Source: Alopecurus myosuroides (Eukaryota > Streptophyta > Magnoliopsida > Poales > Poaceae). From it: DNA of 64,000 bases. The notes under the pieces were generated by a model. That model was not told the DNA's origin and made no database searches. It saw nothing but the letters and a program-made list of their open reading frames with translations. The stretch spans positions 17,913,639 to 17,977,638 of the forward strand of contig CM054062.1 of the NCBI GenBank assembly GCA_028641055.1, written 5' to 3'. The translations under genes were made by a program, and so were the position numbers. Below are positions 12,852-26,367 of the stretch, piece by piece (the stretch's first letter is position 1; each line of letters opens with the position of its first letter).

Positions 12852-15800
12852 TGTGGTGACCCAACACACCACTGCATGTGTAGTGCGCAAGTCCCTGACA
12901 TAATACTCACAGAAGGACTTTTCCGTGAATATTACATCCCTCAGAGTAGTACAACAGAAACATAGCAGGTCCAAGCAAAGCTATAGGATACAAACATTGT
13001 TCAATACAAAATTTCGAGAATCTCTTTGAAGTATCAAAGAAGCTCTCATGTAAGTGAAACAACAGAAGAAGCAAGTCGAAGCTCTAAGCTAGAGAATAAC
13101 TCTACCTCAGAACCTAATCCACTACGGATGATGCCAGCCCGAATCTATGGCTTGTGAGAATCTAATACCAAGAATGGACTCCACCTACACCTTGATAGCT
13201 TCTCCTCCACCGACGTTGTTGAACATGATGCTTCACCAGCTAAGTAATAGATGACTCCTCTTAGCTTTATGAGGTAGCGATGGCTTCCCGATGAAAATCT
13301 CCATAAGGCTTCAACTCTAAGTAGGGGATCAAACGGGAATGAATGAGTAACGAGCGTTACTCAACAAGTTTCATGATATAAAATGGGTAGTTTGATGCAC
13401 TAACAATAGCTTTATACTGGAAAGAGTCATAAGATAATGCAAGGTTTTGTAAATCTTTCTTCAAGAGGTTGCTTTTAATTTTGAAGACTATGCTCGCTAG
13501 ATCTTCACGGGATTAGAACTTCATGGAGTTGCCTTTCCTGCAGCGTTCGCAGCTCCTTCCCGGAACAGGGGGTAACATGACACATCTTTTTACACTCTGC
13601 AGAGGTGCGTTACTTTACCCATGGGCGATCAAGACCATGTTGCACAACCAGGTGTACATTCCTGTCCACTCCCACTCAGGTGTGGGGCCCGGTTGTTGAT
13701 CCAAGCCAAACCATGCTTCTCCGCACAACGCATGCCCACCCATTTCTGCTAGCAGGTTGAACCCCTGATTCTACCCCTCAAGATAGATATCTAGGCGCCC
13801 CTGGCAGACACTCATAGACCCTAGAGTCCGTGGGAGTTAAGGGATCCCACCCATGTGCATGTAGTCCAGCAAGACCTACAACGAACATCTCTGGCAGCCC
13901 GTTGACATGCGAACGAGAGAAGATCACAACTGACTTACTCGCCCCATACAAGAACCATGGTTAACGCGATATTTACAGCGCAAGAATCCTGACAGCATTT
14001 GTTATTTATTCCTAGGTAATACTTTCCCATGCATATGGAACCTTCCTTTGACCTATTCATCTTACCATGGTCCATCCGCCCACCAAACAGAACACTACCA
14101 CTCGGGTAGTCATTCAAGTAGTCATATTATTACAAAATAGGTCCATGCATTCTTTGGGGAATAGGTGGTAATATGATAGGGTTTTTGCAAATAGTTCGTT
14201 AGGAAATACTGCAAAGGATATGAGCAAGTGATGAACTTGTCTGAGATAGAAATAATGACAATAATAATCCATGTCTTCGGGTTCGAGGGTTGCGTAGAGA
14301 AATCCCGAGATCTGAAAGATAGCAAAGTAGTCCTGGTAAGGACTACAGAAACACTGGCAAGAAGATACATGCATAGTAATTAGATGCATCGGGAAACACC
14401 GTGAAAAATACCCCAGCTTACAAGTGTAAGCTATGATCGATACAATACTAAGATCAAATTTGTCTTAGATGACTTAGAGTTGTTTCTGTTACTTGTGGTG
14501 AGGATGTTATTCACTTCTTTTAGACTTATATGTGTTTCATTTTTACTTAACCAACAAATGTTATCATGTTTAGGTGGAAGTGTTATTACATGGTTAGGCA
14601 ACAAGACAATAACACATGGAAAACAACTACTGAAAAGATAACGAACACATTCTATTTTACGTTTAAAAGTGTAGAGCTAATGAGAAAGAGTTTAATTGAA
14701 AAGGATGAACTAATACAACTAACTCTATCATCACATAACTTGCTAATGACATGTGATGATAGGTTTTGTAGGTGTGAAAACATGAGGGTTTTATTAATAA
14801 GGAAAATAATATTGTGGTAGTTATTTCTGGTTATAATTGAACATGATAGAATTTCATTATACTTTTAGAAACAAGTTTATAAGTTAAACAAAATGTTTTA
14901 TGTTTTACATATTTGAAATGGAAATGCTTTTCTCTTTAATTTGATACATCATTGGAAGTTTTCTGAAAAGATTTCAATAAGTTATTAATTTACTCATTTT
15001 AAATGAATTAAATGACTAGGCAAAATATTGCACACCTGAAAACATGGTCAAATGACTTTTATAACATCCTAGATGATTTGCATTTGTCATTTTGAGCAAT
15101 TTGGTATATAACTGGTATTTTTCTCAATTTTTGAATTATTTAATATTTTTCTCATTTTTAATGATTTAATTTAAATTCAAAAAGTATTTATTTTTAAAAC
15201 TTTATCAAACATTTTTGAAAAGTTGATAAACATTTAGATTTTATTTTTCTAATCATTTTCATATTTTATTTGTGTTTTTCTGATTATTGGATTAAAATTT
15301 ATTGAATTATAAAGTATATGTATTATTCTGCCTATTTTAAATGACAGGGGGAGCTACCTGCCAGGGTTGATTTTATTTAGAAATAAAATAAAGTAAAAAA
15401 GAATTATGACGTCGCGATGACGTAACTGCTGCGTCAGCAATAGGGGGGATTTCTTCTGTGGAATTCAAATCAGATGATCTAGTTGGAATTAATCGATTTG
15501 GGATACATGGCAAGATAGAGGAGATCAAGGGGAAGCTGAGGGTTGCAGCGGTGTGACCATATGGTCACCGGGGACTCGCCGGCGTCCACCGGTGCGACAG
15601 TCAGGATGAAAATCCAAATTAAAAGCACCACGTTGATCTTCAGCTCACCCTGGTTGCAGTAGCCGAGACAAGGAGGCACGACCGGGTAGTTAGTGACAGG
15701 AATTGACCGCGGCAATCAGCGGCCGGATTTGAGGACGACGAAGAAATTCGTCAACTCCTAGTCTTCCCAGCAAGCACGACTCGTCCTGGAGATAGAGGAG

Positions 15801-18800
15801 AGTATGGGGAAGCTTCCAATGGTATCCGTTGGTCTAGAGGTGGCCGGAGATGACGGCAACGAGCGGCGGCCGTGGAGTAGGGTTAGGGTTTGGTTCTGGG
15901 TCAAAGATACAGAGAGAGGACAGAGTGCAGGCGAGTGAGAGAGAGAAGAGGCGGCACGGCGGGTCGACTCTCCTTATCCTCTAGAGGAGACATGCAAACA
16001 GGAGGTGGCACTGCCACGAGGAGTCGACGGTGGCCGACTCTGCCTTCTGGCCGAAGATGGAAAAGGAGGAAAGAAATAAAATTTCCTGGAAAACGCCCTG
16101 AAAACTTTTATAAATTACAACTAAGTCCTTCTGGTTACTAAGACTGATAGAAAACATTGTTTTCGGGCCTTTTTGAATTTAGAAAAATTATTAAAACATT
16201 AGATTTGGAAACATCATCTAATTTCCAAGCTCACCATGTTTTTATTATTCAATTTTGATCAAGATTTAAAGTTTTACTTAGGGTGCTCAATTTTAGGTTA
16301 ATTTTGTTATTTCTCCAATTTACATAACAAATGGATTTAAAATTCCTTCAATACATGCTATGACATGAATACAGACAACAAGCATGTTAATTGCACAATG
16401 GTGTGTTTTTTTATTGGAAAAGCTTAGATACAAGTCTTATAGGAAACAATTAGTAAAACTACTTAGTAATTTTTCTATGCATTGTAATGAAATCACCCAA
16501 TAGGGAATTTATTCCATGACATACCAAATTCTTTTGATTAGGTAATGGATATTTTTTCCTTTGTGTGGATTTCTTATTTTCATATTTGAGGTTCTTATCA
16601 AATATGGTGGACATTTCCTCATATTGTGTGTAAGCCATGTTTGTTATTTTAAGCACTTGATCAAGTGGAAAACATGAGCGGATTTGGAATATTATTTATT
16701 TATTTTCCACCCAAGTTCCAAGTAGAGTTATTGGCCCATGCTTGTTTTAGAAACAAGTGATCATTTGCATGGTTATGTGTAGATGAAGTTTTGTTGTTAT
16801 TATTTGGTATTATGTATGAAAATGAACTAGAAAACAAGGTAGTTGCTTGTTACCATCTACCTCCACCTAGCACAAGACATTTGAATGTAATGGCATTTTA
16901 TTATTTCTTACTGGATAATTGTTTCCACTTAAGAGACTATTATGTGTTCCTCATCTCTCATGAGCTTGACAAGGAATAGAGATTATAGGTTCTCTAATAT
17001 TACCTAATGATTCGCTGGATAATTTCTTATGCTCCCTTACTAAGGCAGTGATGTTTCTGGTCTTCTGTTGCCTCATGTGATAGTCTCTAGTTGCCACTTG
17101 TTTTCAGGTAATGCCTTTGTCACTTGCAAGTAAGATCAGCTCTTGGATTCCATCTTCAACTATCTCACCCTTGTGGTTAAAACAACCAGTTCTTCCATGC
17201 AAAGATTTTACTTAGATGATTATAAAAGTATGTAAGTTTGTTTTATGACATCAAGTTGCCATATGCATATAAGAAGAATTTGTAAACAAGTGGATCATAC
17301 TTGCCTCCAAATTGCTAATCATATACAATAGGCTGAGATGTACTAGGTTATTCAACCTTCTGTTTGTTTGTGTATGCCACTCAATTGTTTGAGTATACAG
17401 AAGTGATATGTTAACAAGGTCTAGAAACTTGTTACCAAACTACTTCTATATAACATTAACATTAGAGTATCACACTATTTCAAGAGGAGTTAATAAGATC
17501 AGATCAGGATATAAGAGTTCCAAATACTCTTATGATATATTGGAGTAGCACTTCTAGAACACTCTAAATAATATTCTTGAAGATCTTCCTATGGTAGTTC
17601 CTCCTTTCTTGTGGGTTGCTTCTATTGCTGAATGACTTAGAGACGATTGGGAAACACGATATAATGGTCTAGCCAAAATAACAAGATCTAGATTAAGAGT
17701 TAGTTGATGCTTTTATTATCCTTCCATAAACTTCTTATTTTGTTTCCCATAAGATATGTACTTGTCTCATACATGATTGGTTTTACTTAGCTTTCAATTC
17801 AATTCAATTCCTCTGATAGAGGTTATAACTTGTTTTTATTAATTAGTTGTATCCGGAGACACTTTAGTTGTTGAATGTTGATTTGGATAGAGATGAGGAG
17901 TATTTGTGGAATGAGGTCTTAAGATAATGATCAAATGGTTCATTAATTTGTTGAGCTTTCATATGCTCACTTGTATAAGATGAATGGGACAATGAGAATA
18001 TGAAGGTTATTGGAGTTTAATGCTTTAAGTCAGAGTTGTTAGTTGGTTTTTCAGAGTATCAAGATGTTACTTTATATTCTTATTTTGTAGTCTTGGTCAT
18101 GCAGAATGCAGATATAAAGGTTTGGAAAGATCATATGTAATGATCAAGGTTTAACAATAGTTTAAGAAGATTTATTTCTTCTTTTAGGTACTTATTTTAC
18201 GGTTGATGAGATATGTACATATTCTCTAAATATGTTAATAACAATTATTATGCCATTTCCCACTTGTGGGGTTTGAGTTAATACTTGTCTGTATCATTTG
18301 TTTTATTGAACCTTTGTTATTTACTTGTGGAGGTTCACTTAATAGTTATTATATGATTTAGAAAGATGTTTGGTAAATGAATCGATAAATTAGAGAATTG
18401 TTCTTTTATAGGACATAACATCTCTTTTGATGACATGGTTCAATTGTGTATTGCTCATTTGTGGAAGTATGATTATCAGTTATGTGATTTGGATACTCAC
18501 CCCTCTTTGAGTTGTAGATACCTAGTGAATTATCCCAAGTCACTTATAGACTTGTGGTTAAGGTTGTTGAGAGTTTGTGCTTGGTCATAACCAATTATGG
18601 TTTGTCTTAATCAAATGATTAGGTTTGTAAGATACATCTTATAAAGATCACTCCAAATGTACTCTTGATTAGATGATCTAAACCTATTTCATCATGTCAA
18701 GTGAAACATTGGTCACTTTGCTTCGTTTAAACTTTCGCACCAAAATTTCCCGTATTTTCAAATGCATGCTTTGCAAATGCACATATTATATTTAGATCCT

Positions 18801-18829
18801 TATAACCTCCCAAACACTGGGATGTTACA
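12852..18829 (-). repeat. 5' LTR of L1 (6.0 kb)
   Basis: The longer and probably less deleted of the two LTRs. The GC-rich block (15540-16060) contains CGGCGACGAGCGGCGGCCG-like sequence and a short ORF shared with the other LTR. Extra segments at about 16278-16396 and 17205-17395 have no counterpart in the 3' LTR; junctions with 2-3 shared bases suggest deletions in the 3' copy. No conserved protein is encoded. Confidence 0.9.
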
Positions 18830-18972
18830 CGATGTTATCGGCCTGCGTGCTGATAGATCCGGTCTACCTGCCGTTGTTTGTTGTGGCCGGGAATGGTAAC
18901 CCCGAAGCCTTTGTGGGTCCATGACTAGGAGCGCATAACAGTATGTACACCTCTGGGTCCGGGGTTGTGACA
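18830..18972 (+). repeat. 5' LTR of G1, last part
   Basis: Continues the LTR broken at 5312. It begins with the L1 target duplication CGATG (18830-18834) and then matches 26223-26367 of the 3' LTR, ending GGGGTTGTGACA versus GGGGTCATGACA. Confidence 0.85.
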
Positions 18973-18977
18973 AGTCA

Positions 18978-18989
18978 TGATATCAGAAC
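18978..18989 (+). other. Primer binding site of G1, mutated
   Basis: TGATATCAGAAC, five bases after the LTR end, differs from TGGTATCAGAGC by two G-to-A changes. Such changes are typical of methylated, decaying repeats. Confidence 0.75.
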
Positions 18990-20458
18990 AGGACTGCCTG
19001 TAGAAAAACCTTATTGCTTGGTCGATGTTGAGTCTAGTGTTTGTGAAAACTATTTTGAAACCACAAATGAGTTGTGAAAACCTTCTTAGGATTCTTTTTA
19101 CTCTTATCTGGTATCGCTCTAAATCTAGGTCATCTTCCCTTTTTTGATTGGAAAACGGTTTGCTATCTGTTCTAGTCATTCAAAACCTAGGCGCCTTATT
19201 TGGCAAGGACGTCTTTTACCCAAGTTGACCTAGTGTTGAGTTTCTAGAGTCGTATGTGTTCCATACTCCGTTACCTCTTGATTCAATTGGGAGATTCCTT
19301 TCCATCATAATCCCTCATATTTGTGTCGATTCCACATTCTTCCATGTCCTAGAGTCTCAAATCCAGAACATCGAGATTTGCTTCCATATCGAATGTATCC
19401 TTTATCTTTCACTCCAATTCTTACGGATTTATGTTTGGCTTCTGAAAGATACTTTGTGATTGCTTTCCGTAGTGTACTTTAAGGCACTCATATAGTAGTG
19501 ACTCCTTTCTTTGGGTTTCTAACACTTTTATTTGAACCAAAGGTCCCGGATTGTGTTGGTTGCGGTGTGTTGAATAATGTGGTTTCTTAACCATGTATTG
19601 CTCACACTATCAGTACATGATGCTGACCTTCAACCCAAGATCTGTTTCGTTGACCCTGAACATTCTCTACCTAAGATGGCTAGGTAATTTCAACTCCGAA
19701 AGCCATAAGTTTTCTCTCAGAATCAAAAGTATCGCAACAAGAGTGTCTTCTTGATTCTCACATATTTGTTCTTGGTTCAGCTATACCAACTTGTTAGCTT
19801 GGGTTTTACAAATGAGTATGACCCTGTGCATCCATTGTGATCTCAGGATTTTCCAGAGCACGTTCCTATTCTTTAGTTGTTTCCAAACTTCGTCCATTTT
19901 TTGAAACCATGTGGCATATGTGTGTTGGAGTCTTCCAATGCATTTACTCTTGTGTTCCATCAGAACATTCCTCCTTGGAATGTCTGGAGAAACAAACTCC
20001 AGTACCTCGTTCATCTCTTGGACCAGGTCAAAGTTTTGTAATTCGCAGAGCTAAGAGGCTTCATCAGCGTCTGTTCTGTTCCACCTTCGAGTATCATACT
20101 ATTATATATCAAGAGGTCGTGTTAAGTTTCATGGCCTTATTGATGAAGTGGTGCTCTTACATGTCTTCCCTCCCCCTTCCTCCAAGCTTGAATGCTTGAG
20201 AATGATGGGTTCGTGCATTGATGTGTCCATCAGGTCTCCCTAGAAATTCTTATTGCTTTGAAAAATCTAAGAAACATTTGTATCCTTCTTAGCACTATTG
20301 GTCACCCGGTCTTTATTTGAAGTTGACTGTGTTACCAAATCCGTTCATTTCGGTGCACATTTTTGGTCAGATAGTTAGGTTCATGCCGAAGCTCTCAAGA
20401 TCACATCGGTTGCTTTGAAAAGCAAGACTTCATCCGAATTTCAAGACATACCGATGGG

Positions 20459-21153
20459 TCGTGATATTCTGGCTATCTTTCTAGAAGTATCACCAGGTTG
20501 TTACCTGACCATGATGTCTAAACAAGGGGTAATTTCAACTACTGCTTTCTCCAAGAAAACTACATTAGACACCCTAGACTAGTGGTTGAGCTTAACAAAT
20601 AATTTGGAGAGTTGAAAGGCAAGAGCTCATCCTAACTTGTTCATTTTCAATGGGATGTCTAGTTCTCATCCCGGTGAAGCATGATAGCATATCTTCAAAG
20701 GACATGCTATCATTCTACCCTTGATTTGATTTGGGCTACTGTCAAACCAAGATCAGATCCAAGGACTATCTTGATGGTGTCTCTACTCATGGTGTTTTAC
20801 CAAAGTACATAATCATGTCCTTCTGTCAGACCAATATTTTGCCTTGTTCATGTATCATATGAATCCTTTCTTTGGAGTATCTTGATAAGGGCATGGTTGA
20901 GACCAACAATGAAATTCTGATTTTCTCCAAGTTACAAGAGGTTCATGTTGAACAATTTGAATTAATGTTGGCAACTTTTGAGAACCATCCTTGTGTCATC
21001 ATGAAGTTGTGTTCTGGATGTTTGAAGTGGCTTTCTCCGGTTCATGTGCTTTTGTTGAAAGTTGTCGCCATGGATCCGAGTAAAGTTCTCTTTGTTCCTT
21101 CGGAAATAATCCCAAGTCGGTCATGCATGTGCGGACTATTTTTGAGATGTTAG
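20459..21153 (+). pseudogene. Ty3/gypsy reverse transcriptase relic (G1 pol)
   Basis: Segments in shifting frames follow gypsy pol in the right order. First comes a DFPDVFPEELPG-like block (RDILAIFLEVSPG, 20462-20500) with PDHDV one frame later. Then a LKxQLEELLxKGFIRPS-like block at 20588-20634. Then YIIMSFCQTN (20805-20835), matching the VMSFGLTNA motif. Then EYLDKGMVETNNEILIFSK at 20875-20931, matching the YLD..VVVFIDDILIFS catalytic block with the DD pair changed to NN. Then VVAMDPSKV (21063-21089), matching GVAVDPSKV. Stops and frameshifts show it is dead. The superfamily call is firm; the family is unknown. Confidence 0.85.
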
Positions 21154-22740
21154 GTTGTTGCCTCCATTTCTTCCATAAGTTCGCATCCACACCAAGCCAC
21201 TGAATGATTGTTCGTGGAAGATAAGAAGTCCAAGGACTTCGTTATTGTTATAATCGTCTTCCCAGCAAGGACTCTGATGTGTTCCGTTGCAACTAAACTA
21301 TGTAGGTGCAACCGTGTTTCGCAAGTTACTAATACATGAGTTCTGCAATCTCGCTCATCTTCTTGAGCTTGACATCATAGTCCATATCTTGAGAATCTAG
21401 TAAATGTATCTCGTTGGTAACCGGTGCAACCTCTTTGATAAAACATGTTGGGTCTGAGTTATCAACCCACTAACCAGAGCTGAATCTCAAGAAGCAACGA
21501 TGGTTGGTGTTTCCTCAAGGGTTTTGACTTAGTTCCTTTCGAAAATACGTCATGGTTGATAGTGTGGTTGACACAATTAGCCAGAAGGCCTAACGTTGTA
21601 ATCCTTTGGACAGGTAAGAACAACCACTCTCCGTGAGGATTCTTGTGCGACTTATTCTAGGAGTTTCCCTCATCGTTCTCCCAAACCGAAGTTTGGCTTT
21701 CACTTGATGACCTACCGAAGGCTTGTCATAAGCTTGATATTGGTATCTAGAACATCAAGGAGAACTTGGAAGCTGTTTTGTCCAATGTGTTCCTATCAAC
21801 TTTCCAAACATTTCTCTCAGTGGAAACAAGTTCAGCATGAGAAACATCTTGTGGTGATGTTCAACTATCGCTGTTCAATCCTCCTGTTCCAGTTGTTTGT
21901 ACTTGAAGTTCTATTCATCTCACACGTTATGAATTTGTCAGTCACATCAGCCTTGGAGTCTTAATCATGTGGTAAACCTATTGTTATGCCAAATCTCCAA
22001 CATGAAAGATATTCTTTTCTCCCTTTTGATGCTCCAACCCCCGTTGGTTACTCATGCTTATGGTGTGACCAAGAATTTCTTATCCAGTATGGTGTCCTAA
22101 TATCTTTGGTTACTTATATTATGTTGTGAAGTATCATCATGATATTTGACAAAGATTTACACAAAATTTGACGGAATGAAAGTTCCTTCATCTTCTGTGT
22201 CCACCTTGAAGACTAAACATGATCCCGTACCATACCTCTATCTTGGACGCATGATTCCATGGTGCTCTTGTGTTCTTCCTCGTCTACGGATATTACGTTC
22301 TGGTATCCAAGACCATCCTTTCCATCTTGGCGTTATGTTTGAAGTAAAGAGTGAAACCTCCGTGTCACAAGTTGTTCAACCTTTCTTCTGCAAAAGGATT
22401 AAAGGTCTTATGCATAGTTCATATTCTAAATTCTTTCAAGACCAATCGTCCACAAACTTGAAACCTTCTCCTATTTCCCTCCATTATCTTGATGTGTTTC
22501 ATGCATGTTAACTCAAAAAGTTCTTTATGAACATTCCTGTCATGAGTTATCAATGAGATACTCGATCTTCGTAATGATCAATTCCTAAGAGTTTTCCCTC
22601 TTACCTAGGTGTATCCGTTCAATACTTCACGATGCTACGGATCAACCTCTTCATGAAGAGAATCGTAAGGTTCGAGAATATCATTCAAACCGGTGTTCCT
22701 TCTTTCTTCTCCTTCGGGAATCTCGAAACGAGATTCTTGT

Positions 22741-22753
22741 AAGGGGGTAGATT
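22741..22753 (+). other. Polypurine tract of G1
   Basis: AAGGGGGTAGATT, directly before the TGTAACATCC start of the 3' LTR; it confirms plus-strand orientation. Confidence 0.85.
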
Positions 22754-25700
22754 TGTAACATCCAACTTTTTCTAAAGTAGGGTTGTTGGTGTTGTGTTCA
22801 TGGCATTCATGCATGAAAAATTTGAATAAGAATTGAATTTGAATTTTATTAAAACTTGCCCAAAAAAACACTTAAAGTGATAAATGAAAATTTTATTTAA
22901 AAACAATTTCAACTTTGTAAAACCTTCATATGGTGAGGTTGGAAATTTTACAAGGATTTCAAAAACTATTTTTTGCCAATTTTGATATTTGCAAAAAGGC
23001 CCAGAAATCATTGTTTTCCCCTCAGCTTTTATAAACAGAAGGACCTTCCTGTAGTTTCCTTTTCTTTCGGTGGGGGGGGGGGGGTTCGAAAAATTCCTGT
23101 TTTATTGTCTTCCACCTCCTGCCAAAAGAAGAGCTGGCCGCCGACGTCGTAGTGTGCCATCTCCTGCTCGTCTCCTCGTGAAGATAAGAGAGGTGAGGCG
23201 TCTGTGTCGCCTCCTCTCGTCACTCACCCTCGCCCCTCGCTCTCTCTTAGCTCTCCTCTCTCTCTGTATCTCGTCGGAACTCTAACCCTAGCTATACGGC
23301 CGCCGTCGTACGCCCGTTTCAGGCGGCCCCGCTACCATTGAAGCTTTCTAAGAGCTCCGCGAGGCCCTCCTCTACCCCCCCCCCCCCCCCCCCCGTCGAA
23401 TCTCGCTTGCCGGGATGGCCTCATATGAACGAATCGGGCCGTCTCCTTCCTCTCCGGCCGCCGGCTTTATCCACTTGTCGTCGCCAATTCCGGCACCTCC
23501 TCACCTCGCCGTCAGTTTCCCCGTGCTCCTGGTGTTCTGGTGAGCCTCCCGGTCCCCTCCATCTTTCCTCTCCCCCTGTAAGTCGTCGCCGTTGCGCAAC
23601 CGGGAGCGCCGCCGCGGTTGCTCATCGTCGGACGTCTCCGGTGACCCATAAAGGGCGGCACCACCTCGACCTTGTCGACAAGACGTGGCGCATCTAACGC
23701 GCCTGCCTGCTCGCCCCCTAGCGTCCCTAATCGACGCCGTCGTGCACGACAATGCACTGCCGGCCACCGCAGACGTCACCATGACATCACGGTGATGTCA
23801 GCGTGGGGCCTAGCTGTCAGCCCCTCGTTTTTATATGGATTATTTCCTAAAAAGAAACAGTCATTCACACGTGGGCCCCACTTCTGGTTAAATTCCAGAA
23901 AAATAATAAAAATTGTAAATTCAATAACTTTTATTTGGCATTTCAGAAAAAAATGAATAATATACCAAAATGTTCACAAAAATAAACTCTACATGTTTAT
24001 ATCATTTTCAAACATGTTTGACAAAGTTCAAAAATATGAATAGTTTGAATTTGAATTAATTCATTTAAAATGGAAAATTAACATTTTATTCAATCAAATC
24101 AAAAAATTACAAGTTATATGGAAAAATGCGTAGAAAGACAAATGCAACCCATTTATGATGTTTTCAACCTCATCTGAGCAATTAAATTTTGACTCACTTT
24201 CAAAATTGCCCGAAGTGCACTCCGAGGTCCATTTCGGGGCTAATTTCTGTTATATTGCATAACTGCCATTCGAACCCTAGCAACCCATCGAACATGTGTA
24301 GGGCTTTGTTGATGTGTATTAACTTGCTCATGCATACATATTGCGCATTGCATCGATGCCATGGTTGATTGTTGTTCTCCCTTTCCGGTATTTTCTTCTT
24401 ATCTGTAGAAAGCGACTCCAAAGTGAAGACCAGCAATTCCGATGGCGAATACTTGATCTTAACCAACAAGTCAAGCACTTATTCCTGACGCCGTTATCTG
24501 GTTTTCTGAAGAAAGGCAAGCATAACCTCTTATCTGCTCATATATGGTTTTCAAAGTGTTTTGAATCTCGTATATTGCATGCGGTTCAAAGTATTTATGG
24601 TCTTAGATAGAGTTCTCCTATACTTGTTGCATTGCCTCAATATCCTGATCCATTTCTCCTAGCAGCTATAGGTTTGCTTGTGCGCTCTTTGTTAAAGCCT
24701 GTGAGTCTTGCTTAGCCATGCCTAATTGTGATCTGACCCATCCGGTTGATGAATCTGGTCAATGCGTGAATCAAGGATGTCAGGTTGTTGTCATTTGAGT
24801 TAGCTTTGATAAACTTGACTAATAACGGCATGGATGTGAGGCCACAATGGGTTGGCATTTTGTCTTGTTCATGCCCCTAGGATCGAGTTCTCGCCTTCAA
24901 GCCAAGACTGAGCGTACAGCCACACGTGGGCCGATGAACCCCATCCGGCTAACTAACTTGTTCTACCTTATCCATGAGACACGTAGTTTGAGATTTCCAT
25001 CTGAGTGTGAGTCGGAAAATGTTTTGGAGAAAACTTAGGGCGTAGCCGGGACAAGTGATGGACGTACACGTATCTTGATCCCGACTCACAGAACATGTGT
25101 CATCAGGAGGTGGCCAACTCCCTGTTGACAGGGTAGCCCTGTTTGGGTTGTCTCATGGATATGGTTCGACAATGTAAAGGCTGGGAATCAACCACCCTGT
25201 GTCGGCACATCATCGGAAGTGTGCAAATAGCTTGGCATTAAGAGTTGGATGGTACATGTGGTAAAGTTGTACACCCCAGTAGGGTTAAATTTTCCGAAAA
25301 TCCGTGTTTGCGGTTAAAGACGACTTGGTGACGAATTATGTGATCATAGATAACTTGAACGGAATGAATAAAACTTGTTGACAATGAATGAAGGGTACCT
25401 CCTCGGAGATGCCGAGAAGGGTGATCCTTGTAGCATGCGAGATGCTGGGAAATGATGTTGGTGGATGAAAAGATGATGATTTCAGTAGTTGGATAGCTTT
25501 CTCCTCTATTTTGAAAACACTCCTTGAGAAGTGCTATTCTTCCTCGATTTGGAGAAATAAATCTTGCTTTACGCAAAATAGCCTTCATAAAACCCTTTAT
25601 GAAAATAGAGGAGATATAATAGGTTAACTAAGTTTTGTTGAGTACCTCCCGTACTCAGGTTTGCTTATCTTTGGTTAAGGTGAAGTTCTTACTCCAGTGG

Positions 25701-26367
25701 TGGTGATTCCAACGCGGACATCGACGAGTAGTTTGGGGATTCCTAGGTAGCAGCCTAGAATCTATGGGCTAGGACATCGCCTTATGTTGCAACCTCTTAG
25801 GCCTTTTGATTCTTGTTGACTAGCAACATAATTTTCCTTCCGTTGTGTGATGTAATGATGGGTCATGTGACCTCTGTTTGTAAAGCTATACTCTAGTAAT
25901 ACATGTTTAATATATCTTTCATATCTAGAGTGCTGCTTTGGCCGGTTGTTGGTTTCGAGCTCATTGTTATACAGTTTTGGCTATGCCTGCGTAGTTGTTG
26001 CAGTCGAGGGGTTGTGGAGCCGATGATCCATTTCCGAGCATGCCTGCCGATGTGAGTCGGCATGGTCTTGGTAACCCCAGTAACCCTCGATTGTTGTTGC
26101 ACTTTGTGGACACATAGCATCTCTGTATAGCTTTGGTCCCGTTCCTTCAGTTTCGTACGACTCATGAAAGCTTCGATATGCATAGTTGGTTATGACTAGC
26201 ATGGACACAAGGAGTAGTAGTACCAATGTTATCCGGCCTGCGTGCCGGTGGATCCGGTCTACCTGCCGTTGTTTGTTGTGGCTGGGACTGGTAACCCCGA
26301 AGCCCTTGTGGGTGCATAACTAGGAGCGCATAATAGTATGTATACCTCTGGGTCCGGGGTCATGACA
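22754..26367 (+). repeat. 3' LTR of G1 (3.6 kb)
   Basis: Starts TGTAACATCC and ends GGTCATGACA. Its second half matches 3040-5312 plus 18835-18972. A GC-rich block at 23040-23830 holds a run of 13 G (23072-23084) and a run of 20 C (23375-23394) inside otherwise coding-like but domain-free sequence, probably the promoter and leader region. ORFs at 23338-23697 and 23672-23956 are low complexity and not credible genes. The right flank starts TATAG; no target duplication can be tested because the other LTR has lost its start. Confidence 0.85.

Larger units (their letters stand above)
5313..18829 (-). mobile_element. L1: LARD-type LTR retrotransposon with giant LTRs
   Basis: A complete insertion of 13.5 kb. 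Two directly repeated LTRs (5313-11010 and 12852-18829) bracket 1.84 kb. Read on the minus strand, each LTR starts TGTAACATCCCAG and ends GGGTCACCACA. A tRNA-Met-type primer site TGGTATCAGAGC follows the 5' LTR by two bases, and a purine tract GGGGGAGATAC precedes the 3' LTR. A 5 bp target duplication (CGCTG/CGATG) flanks it. No gag, protease, RT, RNase H or integrase is readable, so it must have depended on another element. The architecture matches LARDs such as Sukkula in barley; the family name is not established here. Confidence 0.9.
18973..22753 (+). other. Internal domain of G1, degenerate
   Basis: 3.8 kb, short for a gypsy element, so part of gag-pol must be deleted. No intact ORF exceeds 121 codons. 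The middle carries a readable reverse transcriptase relic (separate entry). The stretch before 20400, where gag should be, gives no clear match. Near 22680-22740 the frame ends in a SRNEILVRG-like tail, the usual end of Triticeae gypsy pol, right before the purine tract. Confidence 0.7.

Noticed and set aside
23338..23956. Overlapping Pro/Arg-rich ORFs in the G1 3' LTR
   Set aside because: Composition-driven, next to a 20-C run, absent from the other LTR, no known protein.
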